Shown here: in pieces, positions 58,534 to 64,000 of the stretch | How positions within the stretch are numbered: the first letter of the stretch is position 1 | Layout of the letters: every line of letters begins with the position of its first letter | Assembly (NCBI RefSeq): GCF_014655955.1 | Contig: NZ_BNBO01000009.1 | Coordinates: 62,001 to 126,000 of the forward strand | Direction of reading: 5' to 3' | DNA from: Kitasatospora indigofera | Lineage (GTDB): Bacteria > Actinomycetota > Actinomycetes > Streptomycetales > Streptomycetaceae | Length of the DNA: 64,000 nt | Notes under the pieces: model-generated | The model's input: only the letters and a program-made list of their open reading frames with translations | What the model was told of the DNA's origin: nothing | Databases searched by the model: none | Position numbers and translations under genes: made by a program

Positions 58534-59904
58534 TCAGGCGGGGTCGGGCCGGGGCGTGTCCGGGGCGCTGCCGGGCCGGCCGGCGTCCGGCCCGGCCGGC
58601 CGCGCCCCGACGCGCTCGAAGTCCTGGAGGGTCGCCGGACGTCCCTCCTGGAACCCCGTCCGGACGAAGTCGTCCCCGGTGGTGGCGTTCAGCGCCCAGT
58701 TGGTCAGCACCCGGGCCCGGGCGGTGAGGGTGGGCAGCGCCATCACGTGGTACCCGCGGGCCACCAGCTGGGCGGGCACGCCGGAGAGTTCCACGCCGAG
58801 CGGCTTGGAGACGGCGTCGGTGCCGCCGAGATCCACCACCAGCCCGAGATCGCGGTGGTGGTAGGGCCGCAGCGGGGCGCCGCGCAGGCGAGCGACCAGG
58901 TTGCGGGCCACCGCCTTGCCCTGGCGCTGCGCATGCTGGGCGGTCGGCGGGGTGATCGCGTCGCCGCCGACCGCGAGGTCCGGCACCGCGGCCGCGTCGC
59001 CGACCGCGAAGACGCCGGGCGAGCCGGGCACGGTCAGCTCGGCCGTGGTCCGCAGCCGCCCCCGCACGGTCGGGCCGTCCAGGGTGCCCACCAGCGGACC
59101 GGCCGCCACCCCGGCCGTCCAGACCAGGGTCCGGGTCGGCAGCACCCGGCCGTCCGTCAGCGTCACCGACTCCGGGGTCACCGCCCGGACCGAGGTGTTG
59201 AGGGAGAACCGGACACCGCGCCGGCGCAGGGTCTCCATCGCCTTGGCGCCGAGCCGGTCGCCGAGCTCCGGCAGCAGCTTCGGGGCCAGGTCGACCAGGT
59301 GCCACTCCAGCAGCCCGGGATCGAGCCGGGGGAACCGGGCGGTGGCCGCCGCCGTGAGCCGTTGCAGGCAGGCGGCGGTCTCCACGCCCGCGTAGCCGCC
59401 GCCGACCACCACGAAGCGCATCCGGGCCGCGCGCTCGGCCTCGTCGGTGGCGACGGCCGCCAGGTCCAGCTGGGAGATCACGTGGTCACGCAGGTAGGCG
59501 GCCTGGGCCAGGGTCTTCATGCCGAGCGCGTGCTCGGCCAGGCCCGGGATGTCGAACGTCCGGGTGGTGCTGCCGGCGGCGAGCACCAGGTGGTCGTACG
59601 GGAGATGGACGGTGGTGCCCGCCGTGGTGTGCACTTCGACGCTGCGGGCCGCCGTGTCGACGCCGTTCGCCCCGCCCGGGACGATCCTGGTGCGGCGCAG
59701 CCGGCGACGCAGCGAGACCGCCACCGACTGGGGGGTGAGCACCCCGGCCGCCACGTGCGGCAGCAGGGGCAGGTAGAGCTGGTAGTCCGTCGGGGTGACG
59801 AGGGTCAGCTCGGCCTCGGCGGGCCGCAGGGCCCGTTCGAGCCGGTGCAGGCACTCCACTCCGGCGAATCCGCCACCGACGACGAGGATCTTGGGACGGG
59901 TCAC
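58534..59904 (-). CDS. type II NADH dehydrogenase-like FAD oxidoreductase
   Basis: 456 aa. FAD motif KILVVGGGFAGVECLHRLE at the N-terminus, second nucleotide motif RFVVVGGGYAGVETAACLQ near 160, and VFAVGDAAAVPD near 285. The composition and the GLVVDLGG / AHAQRQGKAVARNL region match type II NADH:quinone oxidoreductases, single-subunit membrane-peripheral enzymes. GTG 59904 is preferred over the ATG two codons earlier because AAAGGA is then 5 nt away rather than overlapping. Confidence 0.87.
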   Translation of the reverse strand: MTRPKILVVGGGFAGVECLHRLERALRPAEAELTLVTPTDYQLYLPLLPHVAAGVLTPQSVAVSLRRRLRRTRIVPGGANGVDTAARSVEVHTTAGTTVHLPYDHLVLAAGSTTRTFDIPGLAEHALGMKTLAQAAYLRDHVISQLDLAAVATDEAERAARMRFVVVGGGYAGVETAACLQRLTAAATARFPRLDPGLLEWHLVDLAPKLLPELGDRLGAKAMETLRRRGVRFSLNTSVRAVTPESVTLTDGRVLPTRTLVWTAGVAAGPLVGTLDGPTVRGRLRTTAELTVPGSPGVFAVGDAAAVPDLAVGGDAITPPTAQHAQRQGKAVARNLVARLRGAPLRPYHHRDLGLVVDLGGTDAVSKPLGVELSGVPAQLVARGYHVMALPTLTARARVLTNWALNATTGDDFVRTGFQEGRPATLQDFERVGARPAGPDAGRPGSAPDTPRPDPA

Positions 59905-60342
59905 GGGCATCCTTTCGGTGCGTCGGGCCCGCCGCCCGGGCGGGCTCCGTGCGGTTGTGCGACTGCGGTGACGCACCCCCCGGGGCCGGCCGGGGGCCTG
60001 TCCGGCCCGTCCGGCCCTGTCTGGCCCGTCCGGCCCTGTCCGGCCTGTCGCACGGGCGGTCGCCTGCCCGCGCCGCCGGTGCCGAAACCGCGCCGGGCGC
60101 CCGGCCGCCGGACGTTCCCGTCGCCGCCGCTGCCCCTGCCCCGGGGGCGGCCGCGCCCGTGAGGGCCGTCCGTGATCGGCCGTCCGGCCCAGGCGTTCAC
60201 TGCATCGGGTGAACCGGGCCCCCTCGGAGCAGTCCAGGGCCTCCGGGTGGCCGAAGAACTGGTGTCGGCGGGCCGCGGCGTCGCGGCCCGGGACGCTTCG
60301 ATCCGTATCACCCAGCATCAGCATCACTATCAGGAGAAGCTC
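59905..60342. other. divergent gap with 19-bp minisatellite
   Basis: 438 bases between the NADH-dehydrogenase-like gene and the chaplin. It holds two and a half 19-bp repeats (59997-60050) and, at its AT-richer end near 60290-60335, the probable chaplin promoter. No gene seen. Confidence 0.55.
59997..60050. repeat. 19-bp tandem repeats
   Basis: CCTGTCCGGCCCGTCCGGC is followed by a copy with one change and by a partial third copy. Confidence 0.75.
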
Positions 60343-60585
60343 ATGACCGCTCTTCGTAGGACTCTCGCCCTGACCGCCGCCGCCGGCGCCCTCGTGCTCG
60401 CCGGAGCCGGCGTGGCCGGTGCCAGCGCCGGTGCGCAGGGTGTCGCCGCCGGCTCGCCCGGCGTGCTGTCCGGGAACCTCATCCAGGTGCCGGTGCACGT
60501 GCCGGTCAACCTGTGCGGCAACAGCATCGGCGTCGTCAGCATCCTGAACCCGGCCTTCGGCAACGGCTGCGTCAACGCCGGCTGA
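60343..60585 (+). CDS. short chaplin
   Basis: 80 aa. Signal peptide to about residue 28 (GVAGASAGAQG). The mature part is a single chaplin domain: SPGVLSGNLIQVPVHVPVNLCGNSI then LNPAFGNGCVNAG, with both family cysteines. Short chaplins (ChpD-H type) are secreted and assemble into amyloid surface films that make aerial hyphae and spores hydrophobic. AGGAG precedes the ATG. No long chaplin or rodlin gene is nearby. A strong hairpin follows. Confidence 0.92.
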   Translation: MTALRRTLALTAAAGALVLAGAGVAGASAGAQGVAAGSPGVLSGNLIQVPVHVPVNLCGNSIGVVSILNPAFGNGCVNAG

Positions 60586-60604
60586 CCTGCCCCCGGCAGT
60601 ACCC

Positions 60605-60636
60605 GGCCGGCCCCGCTGTCCCGAGCGGGGCCGGCC
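60605..60636 (+). terminator. 13-bp hairpin after the chaplin gene
   Basis: GGCCGGCCCCGCT and its exact complement with a 6-nt loop lie 20 nt after the stop. Confidence 0.8.
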
Positions 60637-60841
60637 CCTGCGGACCCTCCGGTCCGGCCCGCCCGGCGCGCCCCGCGCGGCCGGTCCGGCCCCGCCGGCC
60701 CGCAAACTCCGGGCCCGATCAGGCATGGTCCGGCCGGGGGCGGCAAGGCGGGAGGGGAGGGCCGGGTACCCGGCGCCCCGCGGGCAGGCCCCGCGAGGCC
60801 CGCCGGCCCGAAGGAATCCACCTCCGGAAGGGAGCGTTTCG

Positions 60842-61093
60842 ATGGACTGGCGAGACCGTGCGCGGTGCCGTGACCTGGACCCCGAGCTGTTCTTCCCGCT
60901 GGGCAACACCGGCCCGGCGCTGCGTCAGGCCGAGGAGGCCAAGGCGGTCTGCCACCGGTGCCCGGTCCGGGAGCGCTGTCTGGCCTGGGCCGTGGAGACC
61001 GGCCAGGAGGCCGGTGTCTGGGGCGGCACCAGCGAGGACGAACGGCGCGCCCTGAAGCGGCGCGCGGCCCGGCGCCGCTTGGCCGCCGGCTGA
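60842..61093 (+). CDS. WhiB-family iron-sulfur transcription factor
   Basis: 83 aa. The four cluster-binding cysteines are Cys9, Cys37, Cys40 and Cys46 (CHRCPVRERC), followed by the GVWGG turn and a basic C-terminal tail (KRRAARRR) that contacts DNA. Wbl proteins bind sigma factors and control development, redox response or antibiotic production. AAGGGAG lies upstream of the ATG. It resembles WblE/WhiB1-type short members, but the exact orthologue is uncertain. Its stop codon lies in the first unit of a 27-bp repeat array. Confidence 0.92.
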   Translation: MDWRDRARCRDLDPELFFPLGNTGPALRQAEEAKAVCHRCPVRERCLAWAVETGQEAGVWGGTSEDERRALKRRAARRRLAAG

Positions 61094-61224
61094 ACCCGCC
61101 CGACCCGGGCAGCGTCCTGAACCTGCCCGCGCCGGGCCGCGACCTGCGCGTGCCCGGGCTGGGCCGCGACCTGCGCGCGCCTGCGCCCGGTAGCGACCTG
61201 AACCCGCCGGTGCCGGGCCGCCAC
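61090..61224. repeat. five 27-bp degenerate tandem repeats
   Basis: Units begin at 61090, 61117, 61144, 61171 and 61198 with a shared core such as CTGCGCG..CC.GG.C.GGGCCGCGAC. Read in one frame they encode nine-residue periods (APGRDLRVP, GLGRDLRAP, APGSDLNPP). The first unit contains the WhiB stop codon. Confidence 0.8.
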
Positions 61225-61289
61225 GGCCCGGGAACGGCGCGGGCCCACCGGAGTGATCCGGCAGGCCCGGCCGTCGGCGTGACCGGGCG

Positions 61290-62942
61290 TCAGTGCCCGC
61301 CCGCGTCCACCACCTCGATGTCCTCGACGTTCCGCTCGATCTCCTCGGCCGGCAGCGCGACGCGGATCGCCCAGAAGTAGACCGCGAGGGCGAAGGCGCT
61401 GACCACGGCCATGTCCCACCACATCGGCAGGTTGCCCCGGCCGTCGCCGAAGCCGCCCTGCCAGGAGATCACGCCCAGGCCGACCAGGTAGACCGGCAGC
61501 CACTGCGCGGCCCGCCAGTCCAGCCGCGGGGCGTTCGGCAGGCCCTTGCGGATCGCGTACGCGGCGTAGCTGCCGAGCAGTGCGTAGCCGAGCACGATCG
61601 CGATGCCGAGCCGCGACAGGGTGTGCCAGCCGGCCCAGTAGATGATCAGGCTGGCCACCACGAAGGCGAGCGGGGAGACCACCCCGCCGGCGGGCAGCCG
61701 GTAGGAGCGCTCACGGGCGGGCAGCCGGCGGCGCAGGGCGCCGAAGGCCAGCGGGGCACCGGCGTACATCAGCACGCTGGCGGAGGTGATGAAGCCGACC
61801 AGCTCCTGCCAGCTGGGGAAGGGCAGGAAGCAGACCACGCCGGTGACGAACGACAGGATCAGCCCGAACCACGGCACGCCGCGCCGGTCGAGGCGCTCGA
61901 AGGCCTGCGGCGCGTAGCCGTTCTTGCTCAGGCCGTAGGAGATCCGCGAGGTGGAGGTGGTGTAGATCAGGCCGGTGCCGCCGGGGGAGACGATGGCGTC
62001 GAAGTAGAGCACCCAGGCGAGCCAGCCGAGGCCGACCAGGGTGGCGAGTCCGGCGAACGGCCCCTCGATGCCGGGGAAGTCCAGCTTGTCCCAGCCGGCG
62101 GCGAAGGAGCTGACCGGCAGCGACCCGATGAAGACGACCTGCAGCAGGACGTAGATCAGGGTGCCGATGGCGACCGAGCCGAGCACGGCCCGCGGGATGT
62201 CGCGCTTGGGGTTGCGGCTCTCGCCGGAGATCTGGATGGCCTGCTCGAACCCGAGCAGCGCGAAGATGATGCCGCTGGAGCTGATCGCGCCGAGCACGCC
62301 CTTCATGCCGAACGGGGCGAAGCCGTGCGAGGTGAAGTTGCTGCCGTGGAAGTTGGTGACGGCGAGCACGAAGATCGTCAGCAGCGGTACGAAGATCTTC
62401 AGCCAGGTGGCGACGCTGTTGGTGTGGGCCAGCACCCGCACACCGAGGAAGTTGACCGCGACGAAGACGCCCATCAGCAGCACCGCGACGACGAAACCGC
62501 TGGTGGTGAGGGTGCCGTTGTCGTTCAGGAAGCTCTTGGCGAATTCCCAGTGGCCGGCGTAGCCGATCATGGCCTCGACCTCGATCGGCGCCACGGTGGC
62601 CGCCTGCAGCCAGGAGAACCAGCCGAAGGACATGCCCGCCAGGCCGCCGAAGGCGTAGTGCGGGTAGCGCGCGGTGCCGCCGGCCACCGGGAAGAGCCCG
62701 CCGAGCTCGGCGTGCACCAGGGCGAGGAGCACGATCGCGACCGCCCCGATGCCCCAGGAGATGAGCGCCGCCGGGCCGGCGACCACCACCGCGTTCTTGG
62801 CGCCGAACAACCAGCCGGAGCCGATGATCGAGCCGACCGAGGCCCACAGGAGGCCGATCAGGCCCACCTCGCGGCGGAGGGAGGACCCGGTGGGGGTGGG
62901 CGTGCCGGTACTCGGCGGGGAGAGCTGATCGAGGGATGCCAT
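61290..62942 (-). CDS. APC superfamily amino acid permease
   Basis: 550 aa, about 12-14 membrane segments. The N-terminal REVGLIGLLWASVGSIIGSGWLFG is the TM1 signature (GSIIGSGWLF) of the family. Conserved ISGESRNPKRDIPRAVLGSV and STSRISYGLSKNG follow. It is longer than typical 12-helix members, with an acidic C-terminal tail (EEIERNVEDIEVVDAGGH). Substrate unknown; proximity to urease suggests nitrogen metabolism but does not prove it. ATG 62942 preceded by AGAGAGA. Confidence 0.9.
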   Translation of the reverse strand: MASLDQLSPPSTGTPTPTGSSLRREVGLIGLLWASVGSIIGSGWLFGAKNAVVVAGPAALISWGIGAVAIVLLALVHAELGGLFPVAGGTARYPHYAFGGLAGMSFGWFSWLQAATVAPIEVEAMIGYAGHWEFAKSFLNDNGTLTTSGFVVAVLLMGVFVAVNFLGVRVLAHTNSVATWLKIFVPLLTIFVLAVTNFHGSNFTSHGFAPFGMKGVLGAISSSGIIFALLGFEQAIQISGESRNPKRDIPRAVLGSVAIGTLIYVLLQVVFIGSLPVSSFAAGWDKLDFPGIEGPFAGLATLVGLGWLAWVLYFDAIVSPGGTGLIYTTSTSRISYGLSKNGYAPQAFERLDRRGVPWFGLILSFVTGVVCFLPFPSWQELVGFITSASVLMYAGAPLAFGALRRRLPARERSYRLPAGGVVSPLAFVVASLIIYWAGWHTLSRLGIAIVLGYALLGSYAAYAIRKGLPNAPRLDWRAAQWLPVYLVGLGVISWQGGFGDGRGNLPMWWDMAVVSAFALAVYFWAIRVALPAEEIERNVEDIEVVDAGGH

Positions 62943-63417
62943 GCGTCGTCTCTCTGTTGGGTGGGAAGTCGGAGAGTGGCCACACCCTAGGTGTATTCAT
63001 AGGACTATGCACAGATTCCATTACTGAATATTTACCTTTCACGAGGCACATTTCCGCAGGTAGGTGGCTGTGGCCGAGAGGGCTCATTACGTGACTCGTG
63101 AGTAGTTCCACGATTTGAGCGGGAATTGAGCTTTCATTTGGAGCCGTGGCATTGTGGATGTCCGGACGAGTTATAGAAATTGCGCCGCGCGCATACCGAT
63201 GCCAGACGTGTACGGCCAGCCCCCTGACCCGGGGGCCGTTCGTCCGCTACGGTGTCCGACACAGATCAACCTCCCGCGTGCGGGCCGGAGGGCGGTCGCG
63301 CCGGGCACCGCTGCCCGCGCATCCCCACCCACCCTCCGCATCCCGCCCGCGCGCCCGAGGCCGCCGCGGCACAGCGCTGTGTCCGCGCCCTCTGAACTCC
63401 CCCCGAGGTGCGCGCAG
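62943..63417. promoter_or_regulatory. AT-rich divergent control region, permease and urease
   Basis: 475 bases, the most AT-rich stretch in the window (especially 62985-63185), between divergent permease and ureA. It should hold both promoters. TATAGA at 63171 could be a -10 for urease. The part from 63230 to 63410 is GC-rich and probably untranslated leader. No gene is seen. Confidence 0.55.
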
Positions 63418-63716
<299 letters not shown>

Positions 63717-63720
<4 letters not shown>

Positions 63721-64000
63721 CGGCCGGCTCAGGTCCCGTCCCCGGCTCAGGTCCGGTGCCCGGTGAAGTGCTGTACGGCGAGGGCGAGATCGGCCTCAAC
63801 GCCGGCCTGCCCGTCACCCGGCTGGTCGCCGTGAACACCGCCGACCGGCCGGTCCAGGTCGGCTCGCACTACCACTTCGCCGAGGCCAACCCCGGGCTGG
63901 AGTTCGACCGGCCGGCCGCGCACGGCCGGCGGCTGAACATCCCGGCCGGCACCGCCGTCCGCTTCGAGCCGGGCATCCCGGTCGAGATCGAACTCGTCCC
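63717..64000 (+). CDS. ureB: urease subunit beta, 5' part
   Basis: GTG start at 63717, read to the window edge (94 residues). [51 protein letters not shown] is the beta-subunit signature, and [15 protein letters not shown] follows. The first residues carry a duplicated SGPVPG from a short DNA repeat. The remaining C-terminus and probably ureC lie beyond the window. Confidence 0.94.

Overview
The window is very GC-rich DNA with strong third-position G/C bias, GTG starts, short overlapping operons and developmental genes (a complete whiE-type spore-pigment cluster, a short chaplin, a WhiB protein). This points to a sporulating member of Streptomycetaceae (Streptomyces or Kitasatospora). It reads as ordinary chromosome: no prophage, CRISPR array or plasmid functions were seen, and the only mobile element is one decayed insertion sequence.

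Layout. 0-9.3 kb: catabolic and transport genes, with two YtcJ-like amidohydrolases, an SDR plus MFS exporter with a TetR regulator, and a tandem Lrp/AsnC regulator ahead of an APC permease-amidohydrolase operon. 9.4 kb: a lone, non-canonical tRNA-like gene. 9.5-18 kb: single genes (AlkB-like dioxygenase, SRPBCC, GNAT, an ABM-SnoaL fusion, small secreted and hypothetical proteins, an orphan GltD-like flavoprotein, an NAD-dependent epimerase, an AEC transporter). 18.4-22.6 kb: the most unusual block, with three roadblock/LC7 proteins around a DUF4388-like protein, followed by an RsbW-type kinase domain fused in frame to an RsbV-type STAS domain. 22.6-29.4 kb: NAD-kinase-like and SPFH genes under a double palindromic operator, a sortase-substrate/class F sortase pair, and a lipoprotein-response regulator-histidine kinase operon of the CseABC kind. 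29.5-43.9 kb: envelope and secreted functions (membrane protein, polysaccharide deacetylase, SGNH hydrolase with two GT4 glycosyltransferases, sphingomyelinase-like hydrolase, MMPL transporter), endonuclease IV, a secreted beta-helix protein and an O-methyltransferase. 44-45.3 kb: a second class F sortase/substrate pair.

45.8-53.1 kb is a type II polyketide cluster in the classical whiE order: ORFI-VII on the minus strand (SchA/CurD-like, cupin, KS-alpha, chain-length factor, ACP, aromatase/cyclase, TcmI-like cyclase) and the ORFVIII FAD hydroxylase divergent. 53.4-58.4 kb holds 6-phosphogluconate dehydrogenase, small proteins, a degenerate IS5-family element inserted exactly at a stop codon, a frameshifted carboxymuconolactone-decarboxylase-like pseudogene and an MFS transporter. 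58.5-62.9 kb holds a type II NADH-dehydrogenase-like protein, the chaplin, the WhiB protein and an APC permease. The window ends in the start of a urease operon (ureA, partial ureB).

Several gene groups look functionally tied: the sortases with their adjacent substrates; the partner-switch fusion with the roadblock operon; the Lrp regulator with the permease-amidohydrolase pair; and the TetR regulator with the MFS gene through a shared operator-like motif. All calls come from reading the sequence; no database search was possible.
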